DNA from: Cyclobacteriaceae bacterium
GTDB lineage: Bacteria; Bacteroidota; Bacteroidia; Cytophagales; Cyclobacteriaceae
Assembly: GCA_027533395.1 (NCBI GenBank)
Contig: JAPZUF010000002.1
Span: 186,001 to 250,000 of the forward strand
Direction of reading: 5' to 3'
DNA: 64,000 nt
In this document: piece by piece, positions 36,787 through 45,474 of the stretch
Layout: each line of letters starts with the position of its first letter
Position numbering within the stretch: position 1 is the first letter of the stretch
Position numbers and translations under genes: made by a program
The notes under the pieces: generated by a model
Seen by the model: the letters and a program-made list of their open reading frames with translations, nothing else
Told to the model about the DNA's origin: nothing
The model's database searches: none

Positions 36787-37926
36787 TTACTTCAATAAAT
36801 TTTTTCGATAGAATAAACTCACAATGGCAATCACAGTAAAAATGGCTAACACAGCCAACACCACCACTAAACGAATGTTACGAAGTTCGAGTTCCTGAAT
36901 TTCAGATTCTTTTTGCATCATCTGCAATTCTTTTTCTTTTTCTGAGAAGTTGACAACCAATTGCATTTGTGCAATTTTTCTTGAACTTTCTTCTCCGTAA
37001 ATTTTTTCTCTTAAAGAATCATATTTCAGAAAAGTATCATATGCTTTTTTTGATTGACCTTGTTGGTTATAAAGTGCAGCTTGCGCTTTATAAATACTAG
37101 GTAAGTTGGTATAGGCGTTTAAAGTGGAAGAAAGTATTGCTGCTTCCTGTAATATTTTTTCAGCTTCTTTTATTTTGCCTGACTTTAATAATGCAGTTGC
37201 TAAATTGGTGAATGTATTTAGCTTACCTAATTGATTGTTAGTTTTATCTTGAATGGCAATTGCTTTGTTAAAATATTCGATGGCAGTCGCGTAACTGTTT
37301 TGCTTGAGGTAGAGATTACCCAAGTTTTCAACAGGATCGGCAAAATTCAGATTTTCTTTTTCTGCAAGTTGCGCAGCTTGCGAATAAAACTTCATGGCAT
37401 TTTCGTTTCTGCCTAATTCAGAATTTAAATTGCCTAAGTTATTCATGGCGCCTACTATTCTTTCTTTGTTTCCTTGTTTGATTAACAAGGCGTGGGCTTG
37501 TTCCATAAAATTGAGGGCTAAGCCATAATCTTTTTTCAAAGCATAAATATTAGCCATGTTATTTTTGATGGAAGCAATTCCGGTTTGGTCGTCTAATTGT
37601 TCGTATAAAGCTTGAGCTTTGATGTAATATTCTAAAGCCTTATCAAGCGCCCCTTGGTTACGATAAGCAATGCCTAAGTTATTGTACGCAGCTCCCATTC
37701 CTTTTTTATCTGCAACGGTAATGGCCAAATTCAATGCTTCACGGGCATATCCCAAGGCTTTAACAGGATCGTTATTAAGATATTGACCGAAAAGTCTATT
37801 TAATACTTTTACTTTTTTCTCTCCTTCGCTTGTATTGAGTGCGCCAAGCAAGCTATCGGGCTGAGTCTGTCCTAAAGAAAATTGACACGTTACACATACC
37901 AGTAATGAAAATACCAGTGCTTTCAT
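36787..37926 (-). CDS. TPR protein with C-terminal coiled coil and membrane anchor
   Basis: 379 residues. Signal peptide of about 19 residues (ending SLGQ), then six or so tetratricopeptide repeats (MGAAYNNLGIAYRNQGALDKALEYYIKAQALYE is one, followed by LGNLNSELGRNENAMKFYSQAAQ and NLYLKQNSYATAIEYFNKAIA). A coiled coil (EKEKELQMMQKESEI) leads to one helix (about 352-372) and a seven-residue basic tail. The build equals the sensor half of Bacteroidota TPR histidine kinases or TPR-LuxR proteins, yet no output domain follows. Same strand as the TlpA-like gene, 11 bases apart, and probably co-expressed. Confidence 0.85.
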   Translation of the reverse strand: MKALVFSLLVCVTCQFSLGQTQPDSLLGALNTSEGEKKVKVLNRLFGQYLNNDPVKALGYAREALNLAITVADKKGMGAAYNNLGIAYRNQGALDKALEYYIKAQALYEQLDDQTGIASIKNNMANIYALKKDYGLALNFMEQAHALLIKQGNKERIVGAMNNLGNLNSELGRNENAMKFYSQAAQLAEKENLNFADPVENLGNLYLKQNSYATAIEYFNKAIAIQDKTNNQLGKLNTFTNLATALLKSGKIKEAEKILQEAAILSSTLNAYTNLPSIYKAQAALYNQQGQSKKAYDTFLKYDSLREKIYGEESSRKIAQMQLVVNFSEKEKELQMMQKESEIQELELRNIRLVVVLAVLAIFTVIAIVSLFYRKNLLK

Positions 37927-38001
37927 GGGTTAAGGGTTTTTCAACTTAAAATTAACATCTTTATTAGTATAAATTTCGTTTTTACATCCTATAGAAATTA
38001 A

Positions 38002-38009
38002 TACCTTTC
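38002..38009 (+). promoter_or_regulatory. Probable -7 box (TACCTTTC) of the NTF2-like gene
   Basis: TACCTTTC agrees with TAnnTTTG except for the final base and lies 17 bases before the ATG at 38026. Confidence 0.4.
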
Positions 38010-38025
38010 AAAAAATCAAAGAAAT

Positions 38026-38514
38026 ATGAAGTTTGTTCAATGTCTCCTAATCCTAGTTTTTTCTCCTTTTGTAAGTATTGGACAAGATGCCGACAAAATA
38101 GCAGTAGAAAATGTGATTGTTGATTTGTTTAAAGGCATGTATAACAGCGATAGTGCACAAGTTCGAAAGCTTTTTGTACCATCTGTAAAAATGGCAACCA
38201 TTGCTACAGACGCGCAAGGAAATTCAGTTGCAAAAGATGGCGGTTCTCTGATGGATTTTTTAACCGCTATCGGCACCAAAAGACCTGACAAACTTTCGGA
38301 AGAAATCTGGAACATTAAAGTAAACATTGATGGTGGCCTGGCTCAGGCTTGGTGCGATTATGCCTTTTATGTAGGAAAAAAATTTAGCCATTGTGGGGCT
38401 GATGCATTTCATTTAGTAAAAGAAAATGGCCAATGGAAAATCTTTCAATTAGCCGATACAAGAAGGAGAAGCAATTGTATCATACCAGAGGTTATTCAAA
38501 ATAAATTTAAATGA
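38026..38514 (+). CDS. Exported NTF2-like (SnoaL/DUF4440-type) protein
   Basis: 162 residues with a signal peptide (about 19 residues, ending SIGQ). The mature chain has the cone-shaped NTF2 pattern: a first helix KIAVENVIVDLFKGMYNSDSAQVRKLF, then strands with MATIATDAQG, WNIKVNIDGGLAQAWCDYAFYVGKK and FHLVKENGQWKIFQLADTRR. Nothing shows whether it binds a ligand or has activity. The stop overlaps the start of the phosphatase gene (ATGA), so both are made together. Confidence 0.85.
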   Translation: MKFVQCLLILVFSPFVSIGQDADKIAVENVIVDLFKGMYNSDSAQVRKLFVPSVKMATIATDAQGNSVAKDGGSLMDFLTAIGTKRPDKLSEEIWNIKVNIDGGLAQAWCDYAFYVGKKFSHCGADAFHLVKENGQWKIFQLADTRRRSNCIIPEVIQNKFK

Positions 38515-38999
38515 GAATTATCTTTTTAATTGGCTTGTTAACTTTGTTACTAGAAAGCAATGCGCAAGAAACAACCACTTTTATTTTAATACGGCACGCT
38601 GAAAAAGCAAAAGATGGTACGCAAGATCCAAATTTATCACCCGAAGGAAAGCAACGTGCAGAAGTATTAAACAAGATATTGGAACGAAGTGATATAGCCT
38701 CTATTTACAGCACTAACTTTAGAAGAACACAACAAACAGTTTTTCCATTAGCGCAAGCAAAAGGAATTACTATTCAAACTTATCAGCAAGCAGACTTAAA
38801 CTGGTTGCAAAAAGTAGCAAAAGAAAACGCAGGCAAAATAGTTTTAATGGTAGGGCATTCAAACACCATTCCAGAAATCGCAAATACCTTATTAAGCGAA
38901 AAAAAATTTGAGCAATATCCTGATGATTTATACGATCAAATGTTGGTTATACAGTATAGCGAAAAGATAAAACCATCTGTTTTGATTTTGACTTACTAA
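38511..38999 (+). CDS. SixA-like histidine phosphatase, exported
   Basis: 162 residues; a short hydrophobic N-terminus (MRIIFLIGLLTLLLESNAQ) is a signal peptide. The catalytic motif is LIRHAEKAKDG, with the phosphate-binding arginine and histidine, followed by LSPEGKQRAEVL, YSTNFRRTQQT and the second histidine in LMVGHSNTIPEIAN. This is the small branch-2-free histidine phosphatase type that hydrolyses phosphate esters. Export means that the substrate is outside the cytosol, unlike E. coli SixA. Translationally coupled with the NTF2-like gene; its stop lies one base from that of the convergent DUF2007 gene. Confidence 0.88.
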   Translation: MRIIFLIGLLTLLLESNAQETTTFILIRHAEKAKDGTQDPNLSPEGKQRAEVLNKILERSDIASIYSTNFRRTQQTVFPLAQAKGITIQTYQQADLNWLQKVAKENAGKIVLMVGHSNTIPEIANTLLSEKKFEQYPDDLYDQMLVIQYSEKIKPSVLILTY

Positions 39000-39000
39000 A

Positions 39001-39246
39001 TCATATTGAATTTTCTTCTCTTGTATCCAAGATGGATTCGGCTCTTTCACGATCAATTTCAAAAATGTGTAAAGTAACTTCCATGCCTTGCATGTAAGGT
39101 AAAGGGTACAAGGCTGCCAGTTCCTCATTCGATAAAAAACAAGGAACACCATACGCATCAAGTTTGGCCTTGGCCAATTGCGCGTCGATTGCATGTGCAT
39201 ATTTTCTCAAAATGATTATCGGTAATTCAGGAACCATGCCATCCAT
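39001..39246 (-). CDS. DUF2007 family small protein
   Basis: 81 residues. PIIILRKYAHAIDAQLAKAKLDAYGVPCFLSNEELAALYP and VTLHIFEIDRERAESIL follow the layout of DUF2007, a ferredoxin-like domain described as putative signal-transducing and often attached to membrane proteins. Here it stands alone. The gene is convergent with, and only one base from, the phosphatase gene, and divergent from the sigma factor gene (101 bases apart). Confidence 0.8.
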   Translation of the reverse strand: MDGMVPELPIIILRKYAHAIDAQLAKAKLDAYGVPCFLSNEELAALYPLPYMQGMEVTLHIFEIDRERAESILDTREENSI

Positions 39247-39347
39247 AGCGCAAAAACAAAAAAATATTTCGATTTTGTAAGATAAATATTTTAGGCCACT
39301 GTAACATTCAGTTTAGTCAGTCGTCTGGTTATTAAATTCGGCAACGG

Positions 39348-39860
39348 ATGAACTTCGAAACTTTCCAAGAAAGGGTTTTACCTGTAAAAAACAAGCTTTA
39401 TCGCTTTGCCCTGCGCCTAACCGGTAGCCAGGAAGAAGCAAAAGATGTAGTACAGGAGGTATTTATCAGGGTTTGGAACGGACGCGACCAAATGCAAGAG
39501 ATACAAAACATGGAGGCTTGGTGTATGCGCATTACCCGCAATTTGTCTTTAGACAGGGTGCGGTCAATGAATAGAAAACAAGCACAGCCACTGGAAGAAT
39601 CGTACAACGTTCGCCACGAAGAATTAACACCTCATGAAACAACTGAACTACATGAAAGTATGAACCGAGTAAGCCAGTTAATGGCAGCGCTGCCCGAAAA
39701 ACAAAGGCAGGTTATGCACCTTCGAGATGTGGAGGGCTACAGCTACAATGAAATATGCGATTTGCTGGCCTTGGATATGAATCAAGTGAAAGTAAACTTA
39801 TTCAGAGCCAGAAATGCCGTAAGAGAAAAATTAATGCAATTGAACGCCTATGGACTCTGA
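39348..39860 (+). CDS. ECF-type RNA polymerase sigma factor
   Basis: 170 residues. Region 2 is recognised by LYRFALRLTGSQEEAKDVVQEVFIRVW and the -10 binding helix WCMRITRNLSLDRVRS; region 4 by MAALPEKQRQVMHLRDVEGYSYNEICDLL and NQVKVNLFRARNAVREKL. It directs RNA polymerase to extracytoplasmic-stress or similar promoters. The next gene overlaps it by 11 bases and looks like its anti-sigma factor. It begins a plus-strand run with three DUF4252 genes and an ABC transporter. Confidence 0.93.
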   Translation: MNFETFQERVLPVKNKLYRFALRLTGSQEEAKDVVQEVFIRVWNGRDQMQEIQNMEAWCMRITRNLSLDRVRSMNRKQAQPLEESYNVRHEELTPHETTELHESMNRVSQLMAALPEKQRQVMHLRDVEGYSYNEICDLLALDMNQVKVNLFRARNAVREKLMQLNAYGL

Positions 39861-40353
39861 TAAAATTAAAGACCTGTTGGAACGCTACTGGAATTGCGAA
39901 ACAACCTTAGAAGAAGAGCAATGGCTGCGCGACTTTTTTAATAGTAACGAAGTGCCTCAAAGTTTGCAGCAAGAAGCACAGTTGTTTCAATACCTGAAGC
40001 AACAACAGAATGTAAAGCTAAGCGATTTGAATTTTGAGCAAAAGTTGAAACAAAAGTTACAACCTAAAGAAGGAAAGGTAAGAAGTTTGTTGATGACTGG
40101 TATGAAACTCGCTGCCGGTATTAGCGTTGTGGTAGCATCGTTTTGGTTGGTTCGCCAGGAACTTAATAAAGAACAACCGGAGGAAGTAGTAGATACTTAC
40201 AACGATCCGCAAAAAGCATTTGAAGAAACAAAACGCGCTTTGCAACTCATCTCTAAAAACTTTGGTAAAGCACAAAAAGCAAGTACCAACATCAACTTAA
40301 TTAACGAAGCAACAGAAAAGTTGCAAAAAGAAAATAAAAAAGCAGACAGTTAA
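39850..40353 (+). CDS. Putative anti-sigma factor, single-pass membrane protein
   Basis: 167 residues. An N-terminal soluble helix bundle (DKIKDLLERYWNCETTLEEEQWLRDFF) resembles the start of Bacteroidota anti-sigma proteins. A membrane helix (MKLAAGISVVVASFWLVR) lies at about residues 85-103, and a charged extracytoplasmic tail ends in coiled helix (FEETKRALQLISKNFGKA). Anti-sigma activity is an inference from the position right after, and overlapping, the sigma gene and from the single-pass topology; the zinc-binding HxxxCxxC motif of classical ZAS proteins is absent. Confidence 0.75.
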   Translation: MDSDKIKDLLERYWNCETTLEEEQWLRDFFNSNEVPQSLQQEAQLFQYLKQQQNVKLSDLNFEQKLKQKLQPKEGKVRSLLMTGMKLAAGISVVVASFWLVRQELNKEQPEEVVDTYNDPQKAFEETKRALQLISKNFGKAQKASTNINLINEATEKLQKENKKADS

Positions 40354-40378
40354 AATTTAAACTAAAGAAATTAAACAT

Positions 40379-40903
40379 ATGAAAAAGTTAATCATTATAG
40401 CCTTGGTTTTAGTAGCAGCACAAGTACAAGCCCAGGATGCCATCACTAAATTTTTCTCTAAATATCAAAACGATGAATCATTTAGCAATGTAACTGTGAG
40501 CAGCAAAATGTTCAGCTTATTTACAGACATGGAAGTGAATTCTCCAGAAGATAAAGAAGTAATTAACGCTATCAGCAAATTAAAAGGATTAAGAATTCTG
40601 GCTAAAGAAGATGCGCGCAACGCAAGAGAATTATACAAAGAAGCTTTTACCTTAATTCCTGCTAAAGATTATGAAGAATTAATGACGGTGCGCGATAAAG
40701 ATGCAGACATGAAGTTCTTTATAAAAGATGATGGCAAAGGAAAAATTTCTGAATTATTGATGGTAATGGGTGGCAATAACGATTTTATGATCCTGAGCTT
40801 GTTTGGTGAAATCGATTTAAAACAAATCAGCAGACTTGGCCGCAAAATGGACATCGGTGGTCTCGATAAGCTTGAAAACATGGATAAAAAGTCAAAACAA
40901 TAA
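40379..40903 (+). CDS. DUF4252 exported protein (first of three)
   Basis: 174 residues with a signal peptide of 19 residues ending VQAQ. DUF4252 features are the KFFSKYQNDESFSNVTVSSKMFSLF start, the ISKLKGLRILAKEDARNA middle, and YEELMTVRDKDADMKFFIKDDGKGKISELLMVMGG. The domain is unassigned and Bacteroidota-specific. It lies right after sigma and putative anti-sigma genes, which suggests that it is a target or a partner in that envelope-stress circuit. An intrinsic terminator (40925-40954) follows, so distal genes are probably made in smaller amounts. Confidence 0.85.
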   Translation: MKKLIIIALVLVAAQVQAQDAITKFFSKYQNDESFSNVTVSSKMFSLFTDMEVNSPEDKEVINAISKLKGLRILAKEDARNARELYKEAFTLIPAKDYEELMTVRDKDADMKFFIKDDGKGKISELLMVMGGNNDFMILSLFGEIDLKQISRLGRKMDIGGLDKLENMDKKSKQ

Positions 40904-40924
40904 TTCATCCTCGAAAAATTGATT

Positions 40925-40954
40925 GAGCCTGTGCAACCCACAGGCTCTTTCTTT
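40925..40954 (+). terminator. Internal terminator/attenuator in the sigma-DUF4252 run
   Basis: Perfect 9-bp stem GAGCCTGTG / CACAGGCTC, loop CAACC, then TTTCTTTC. It separates the first DUF4252 gene from the second (next ATG at 40978), so either the unit ends here or read-through is partial. Confidence 0.8.
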
Positions 40955-40977
40955 CATCTGATAAAAAAAATATCATC

Positions 40978-41469
40978 ATGAAAAAGTTATTACTCATCAC
41001 TTTAATCTTATTGCCAGTTATCACCAATGCACAAAGTGATAGCTTTTCTTCCTTACGCGAAAATTTTGAAGACGGACAAGATGTTGTTCACGTCAGCATC
41101 AGCGGTTTTTTAATGCGAACTGCCATTTGGATAATGGAAGAAGATGACTCTTGGATAGATGCCGCAGAAAGTGTTAAAAGTTTTCGTTTTATGAATATTC
41201 CAAAGAGTGAGTTTGAAGCAAAAGGTCTTCGATTAAATTCTTTCAGAAAGTTTGTAATGAAAGACAATTTTCAGCAACTACTTACTGTAAAAGAAAATGG
41301 TGACTGGGTTGAATTTTACATGCAAGAAGGAGAAAGAAATAGAAATCGATATTTAGTCATTGCAGAAGCCGAAGATGAAGTAAGTGTGTTTGAGTTAACA
41401 GGCTATATTGATTTAGAAAAACTAGCTCTTCGAAACAAAAAGCAAATAGAAGTTAAATCAAATTTATAA
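40978..41469 (+). CDS. DUF4252 exported protein (second of three)
   Basis: 163 residues with a signal peptide of about 18 residues ending TNAQ. It has the same plan as the gene before (a first helix, then VKSFRFMNIPKSEF, FQQLLTVKENGDWVEFYMQEG, and a final FELTGYIDLEKLAL helix); compare FGEIDLKQISRLG in the first paralogue. Divergence is high. The stop is 2 bases from the third paralogue's ATG. Confidence 0.82.
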   Translation: MKKLLLITLILLPVITNAQSDSFSSLRENFEDGQDVVHVSISGFLMRTAIWIMEEDDSWIDAAESVKSFRFMNIPKSEFEAKGLRLNSFRKFVMKDNFQQLLTVKENGDWVEFYMQEGERNRNRYLVIAEAEDEVSVFELTGYIDLEKLALRNKKQIEVKSNL

Positions 41470-41471
41470 AC

Positions 41472-42026
41472 ATGTCTAAGCTACAAAGTATTTTTTTATT
41501 CGCATCCTTACTGGTTGTGCAAACTATTTTTGCGCAAAGCAAAACAACACAAGACTTGCATAAAACCTATCCGGATGCACGATCTTTCTTTTTTTACAAA
41601 AATACTTTGCGCATGGTTAATCAAACAGACAGTAAAGAGTTTGATGATTTGATTAAAGATATTGAAAAAATGAAAATTTTGATTATCGAAAAGTCTGAGA
41701 GTTTTACCACTTCAAATTTTAAAAAGTTAGCAACTGACTATAAGCAAGATGGTTTTGAAGAAATTATGACCAGCAGAGTAGAAGGAAGAAGTTTTGATAT
41801 TTACCTTAAGGAGAAAAACAATAAAACTTTGGGCACTATTGTGTTGGTAAATGATGTAGACAAATTGTATGTGTTAGATGTAGTAGGCTCTGTACCTATG
41901 CAAAAGATTCCTGAATTTTTTAAACAAATCAATAACAGCACAGAGATTCAAAATGTGATTAAAGAAATTGCAAAGGATAAAGATGCCGATAAAGAGAAGG
42001 ATAAAGCTAAAGAAAAACAAGACTGA
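41472..42026 (+). CDS. DUF4252 exported protein (third of three)
   Basis: 184 residues; signal peptide of about 21 residues ending IFAQ. KMKILIIEKSESFTTSNFKKLATDYKQDGFEEIM, SRVEGRSFDIYLKEK and VGSVPMQKIPEFFKQI follow the DUF4252 plan. A C-terminal lysine/aspartate-rich tail (DKDADKEKDKAKEKQD) is unlike the other two. 18 bases before the ABC ATPase gene on the same strand. Confidence 0.82.
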   Translation: MSKLQSIFLFASLLVVQTIFAQSKTTQDLHKTYPDARSFFFYKNTLRMVNQTDSKEFDDLIKDIEKMKILIIEKSESFTTSNFKKLATDYKQDGFEEIMTSRVEGRSFDIYLKEKNNKTLGTIVLVNDVDKLYVLDVVGSVPMQKIPEFFKQINNSTEIQNVIKEIAKDKDADKEKDKAKEKQD

Positions 42027-42044
42027 TTATACAAAAGCTACTAC

Positions 42045-42947
42045 ATGACAACACCCGTTTTAACAGTAAAAGGCTTAACCAAAAACTTTGGTAAACTTTG
42101 CGCAGTCAATCAAATAAACTTACAAGTAAACCAAGGCGAAGTGTTTGGTATGCTAGGCCCAAATGGAAGTGGAAAAACTACAACATTGGGCATGTTGATG
42201 GGTGTTGTAAACCCAAGTGCGGGCGAGTTTAGTTGGTTTGGTCAGCAACCCAATCATCACATTCGTAAAAAGATTGGTGCAGTATTAGAACATCCTATTT
42301 TTTATCCCTACCTGTCCGGACAAAAAAACCTCGAACTAAACGCAACTATTAAACAAACCGATTTCAACAATATTGCCAAGGTTTTAGATATTGTAGAATT
42401 AACGGCTAGAAAAAACGATGCCTATAAAACCTATTCCTTAGGTATGAAACAACGCTTAGCTATAGCATCAGCACTGCTAAATGATCCTACAGTGTTAATT
42501 TTAGATGAACCTACGAATGGGTTAGATCCGATGGGGATTGCAGAAATCCGTACGATTATTAAGCGCATTGCGGCAGATGGCAAAACCATCATTTTAGCTA
42601 GTCATTTATTAGATGAAGTACAAAAAGTGTGTACACATTTTGCCATTCTCCGTAAGGGAAATTTGGTGCATTCAGGTCCGGTAGATGATGTTGGTAAGGG
42701 AGAAGAAATTGTTGAAGTGATTGCTTTTCACGATGATTTACCTGCGCACCTTAATCAATTTCAGGGAACGAAAGAAATAAAAAAAGATGGCCAGTTTTAT
42801 CTGGTAAAAATGAATAACGGTTTTCATAGTGCAGAATTAAACCGCTTTTTATTCGAGAAAGGTATTGTGGTTTCTCATTTGGCTACCCAAAAGAAAAGTT
42901 TGGAAAAACAATTCCTCGAGATTTTAGCTGAAAACAATACACATTAA
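42045..42947 (+). CDS. ABC transporter ATP-binding protein (ABC-2 type)
   Basis: 300 residues. Walker A is GPNGSGKTT (about residue 40), the signature is YSLGMKQRLAIA, Walker B is VLILDEPTNGLDP, and the H-loop is LASHLLDEV. The C-terminal 80 residues are the extra domain found in drug and antibiotic exporters. Pairs with the permease gene 22 bases downstream. The membership in the sigma/DUF4252 run (18 bases after it) suggests co-regulation. Confidence 0.93.
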   Translation: MTTPVLTVKGLTKNFGKLCAVNQINLQVNQGEVFGMLGPNGSGKTTTLGMLMGVVNPSAGEFSWFGQQPNHHIRKKIGAVLEHPIFYPYLSGQKNLELNATIKQTDFNNIAKVLDIVELTARKNDAYKTYSLGMKQRLAIASALLNDPTVLILDEPTNGLDPMGIAEIRTIIKRIAADGKTIILASHLLDEVQKVCTHFAILRKGNLVHSGPVDDVGKGEEIVEVIAFHDDLPAHLNQFQGTKEIKKDGQFYLVKMNNGFHSAELNRFLFEKGIVVSHLATQKKSLEKQFLEILAENNTH

Positions 42948-42969
42948 TCATTATTCTTAATCAGGCATT

Positions 42970-43773
42970 ATGTTGCATTTATTAAAAATAGATTTAAAGA
43001 AGCTAACCAGTTATCGCACTTTTTGGGTAGTATGTGGTTTATACTTTATAACACTTGGCTTTACTACGGCCAGTGGTATGGAATTTTTAAAATGGTTGGC
43101 CAACAAAAGTGTAGAGTTTGGTGCAAACATCAACATCAATCGTATTCCGTTGTATCATTTTCCGGACATATGGCAGAACGTTATTTTTGTAAGTGGTTTC
43201 TTTAAACTGATTCTAGCCTTTATGGTCGTTATCTCAGTTACCAACGAATTTACTTACCGAACCATTCGCCAAAATATAATCGATGGAATGAGCAGAACAG
43301 AGTTTCTGCTATCGAAAATGCTTACCAATGTTTTGTTGAGTTTGCTAAGTTGTGCCATGTTGTTGATTATTATTTTAGTAACAGGCTTTATCTACTCACC
43401 AGAAATTATTTGGTCAGATATTTTTACCGATGCGGGTTTTATGTTTGCCTACTTCTTAGAAATGTTTTCTTTTCTTTCTTATACTTTAATGTTAGGATTG
43501 TTAATACAGCGTTCGGGTTTAACCATCGTTGTCTTGTGCTTGTCTCATATGTTAGAGGCAATAGTAAAGGCTAACATAGATGATTTTGCACCTGGAATTA
43601 TCCCATTTTTCCCTATGGAAAGCATCACCAATTTAGTGGAAATGCCTTTTGCGCGGTATGCCTTTCAGGAAATACAAGATTATGTAAGCCTTACTTCCGT
43701 AGCCATTGCACTGGGTTGGTTAATTATTTTCAACTATATCAGTTATCTGAAGCTGCAGAAATCGGATTTATAA
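42970..43773 (+). CDS. ABC-2 type permease subunit
   Basis: 267 residues with six hydrophobic segments (e.g. FWVVCGLYFITLGFTTA, LILAFMVVISVTNEFTYRTIR, LLSLLSCAMLLIIILV). NEFTYRTIRQNIIDGMSRTEFLLSK is the conserved cytosolic loop of ABC-2 permeases. It forms a transporter with the ATPase before it; the substrate is unknown. Convergent with the second ABC system, with only 19 bases and no visible terminator between them. Confidence 0.88.
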   Translation: MLHLLKIDLKKLTSYRTFWVVCGLYFITLGFTTASGMEFLKWLANKSVEFGANININRIPLYHFPDIWQNVIFVSGFFKLILAFMVVISVTNEFTYRTIRQNIIDGMSRTEFLLSKMLTNVLLSLLSCAMLLIIILVTGFIYSPEIIWSDIFTDAGFMFAYFLEMFSFLSYTLMLGLLIQRSGLTIVVLCLSHMLEAIVKANIDDFAPGIIPFFPMESITNLVEMPFARYAFQEIQDYVSLTSVAIALGWLIIFNYISYLKLQKSDL

Positions 43774-43792
43774 ATTAAAACCATTTGCTTTC

Positions 43793-45463
43793 TTAGGTTG
43801 TAATTTCTTTCCAACTCATATTTTGTATGTTGTTCATCATCATCCAAAATAAAAAGATGAATGGAATAATAGCCAAAGTAATGCCATAAGGTATTGTTGC
43901 CAATAGGTAATGAAGTCCGCTTAACACACCTACTATAAGCATCATAAGTAAGCCTCGGGCAAAATTGTTTCCATTTGTACGCGCTTCTTCCGGTAATGAA
44001 AAAGGTAGAAATCTTTGATTCAATCTTGTGTTAATTAATGAGATCAAACTACAACTAAAAAAGCCAAGGAATACATCATCAAACGCTTTTAATCCCCAGA
44101 GTGAAAGAATAAGAATACTTATTAGTATATAAGCTGGAATAAAAAAGTAAATCAGATTGGCCTTAAAAGAACCACTGATGAGCATGCCTGGTTTTTCGAG
44201 GTTCGTACTTTCATAAATCCAACGTGCTTTATAGTTTTCGCTATGTAATGTTTCGAATGTAGCTGTGTTTAACAGGAATCCACAAAAGTAGATCAACCAT
44301 AAATAATGATAAGTTTGGTTGAGTTCAACAAACCAGTTTTCATTTTTTCTACTAATATTCAATAAGATGATAATTAAGAAAACAGCCATGTAACCAATAG
44401 AAGGATAAATTCTCAATTTTAATTTCCTATCTGCCTTTAAAGAAGCAATAGTGAGTAGATAACCTGAATTTTCTATTAGTTGAAGTCTTAATAATTTTTT
44501 AATGGAAGAAGAAAAATCAAAACTCATTTTACTTTTTGCTATTTTATCTTTTTCATCCGATTTATTCTGAATGGCTAAATCTTGTAGCTTATTATTAAAA
44601 AAAGGAATAAAATATTTCTGAATACCAAATTGAAGCGCAAAAGGAAAAACGATAGCTAAAGCAATAGCCAAAACTATTATTAGATTTGCTTCAGTTTGCT
44701 TCAATAATAACGTTTGTATAGCTGCATACCAAAAAGGTGGTGCTGCAAGCATCCAATCTTCAAATGTTAGCATTTGAGTGACGTCCTCAAGATTTCCAAT
44801 TAACCTGGGCAACAACTGATAACTACCCATAAAAACTACCGTCATAACTATTTGCATGTAATTAATCGTGTTTTTCATGGTTTCTTCTGATGTAAAACTC
44901 ATGATGCCTAGGTATAACGTGTAAGTGAGATTGGTTGAAAAAAGCGTGATCAAAACCAAGCTTACAAGGAAGAGAATGCCAGAGACTAATCCGTATTTGA
45001 TGAAAGTAAAAATGATGCCTCCTGCTGATAGTGCTAAAACAATTTGGCTTATATAAATGATGATGAATGTATTGCGTGCTGCAAAAACTGTATTATCTTG
45101 AATAGGTTTCGGTAGAATGATGGTGTTATCACTAGTATCAAGTAATACGCTTGAAAAATCTGTAATCAGAACCATGATAATAAATACCATGATGTATGCA
45201 TATAAAAGCGCAAAAGAGATTAAAGCACTGTTTTGAAAAAAGATAACTAACGCAAAAAGTAATCCAACGATTGTATATATAACTAAGCCGAATGTAAAAC
45301 TGGTTTGCTTGCCTGTTGTACTTTGTCCCAACATACCATTTGTTTTTCTTGAATTGATTTCAAGTTTAACAGAGATAATGGCTCGTAATTGTTCATAATC
45401 AACACCACTTCTTTTATAAAGAATGGCAATTTTATCTAATAGAAGAAGAATAAACTTATTCAT
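43793..45463 (-). CDS. Large multispanning membrane protein of an ABC system
   Basis: 556 residues with about twelve hydrophobic segments in two blocks, separated by a cytosolic stretch (PFFNNKLQDLAIQNKSDEKDKIAKS). It is not a classic ABC-2 permease by sequence, but it starts 11 bases after the ATPase gene's stop on the same strand and lacks any other candidate partner, so it is probably the membrane part of that exporter. Substrate unknown. Confidence 0.75.
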   Translation of the reverse strand: MNKFILLLLDKIAILYKRSGVDYEQLRAIISVKLEINSRKTNGMLGQSTTGKQTSFTFGLVIYTIVGLLFALVIFFQNSALISFALLYAYIMVFIIMVLITDFSSVLLDTSDNTIILPKPIQDNTVFAARNTFIIIYISQIVLALSAGGIIFTFIKYGLVSGILFLVSLVLITLFSTNLTYTLYLGIMSFTSEETMKNTINYMQIVMTVVFMGSYQLLPRLIGNLEDVTQMLTFEDWMLAAPPFWYAAIQTLLLKQTEANLIIVLAIALAIVFPFALQFGIQKYFIPFFNNKLQDLAIQNKSDEKDKIAKSKMSFDFSSSIKKLLRLQLIENSGYLLTIASLKADRKLKLRIYPSIGYMAVFLIIILLNISRKNENWFVELNQTYHYLWLIYFCGFLLNTATFETLHSENYKARWIYESTNLEKPGMLISGSFKANLIYFFIPAYILISILILSLWGLKAFDDVFLGFFSCSLISLINTRLNQRFLPFSLPEEARTNGNNFARGLLMMLIVGVLSGLHYLLATIPYGITLAIIPFIFLFWMMMNNIQNMSWKEITT

Positions 45464-45474
45464 GGTAGAATAGA

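Noticed and set aside
44000-45400. Reading the 556-residue membrane protein as a known ABC-2 permease
   Set aside because: No conserved permease loop found; the link with the ATPase rests on gene order only, so I left it as a membrane protein of an ABC system.
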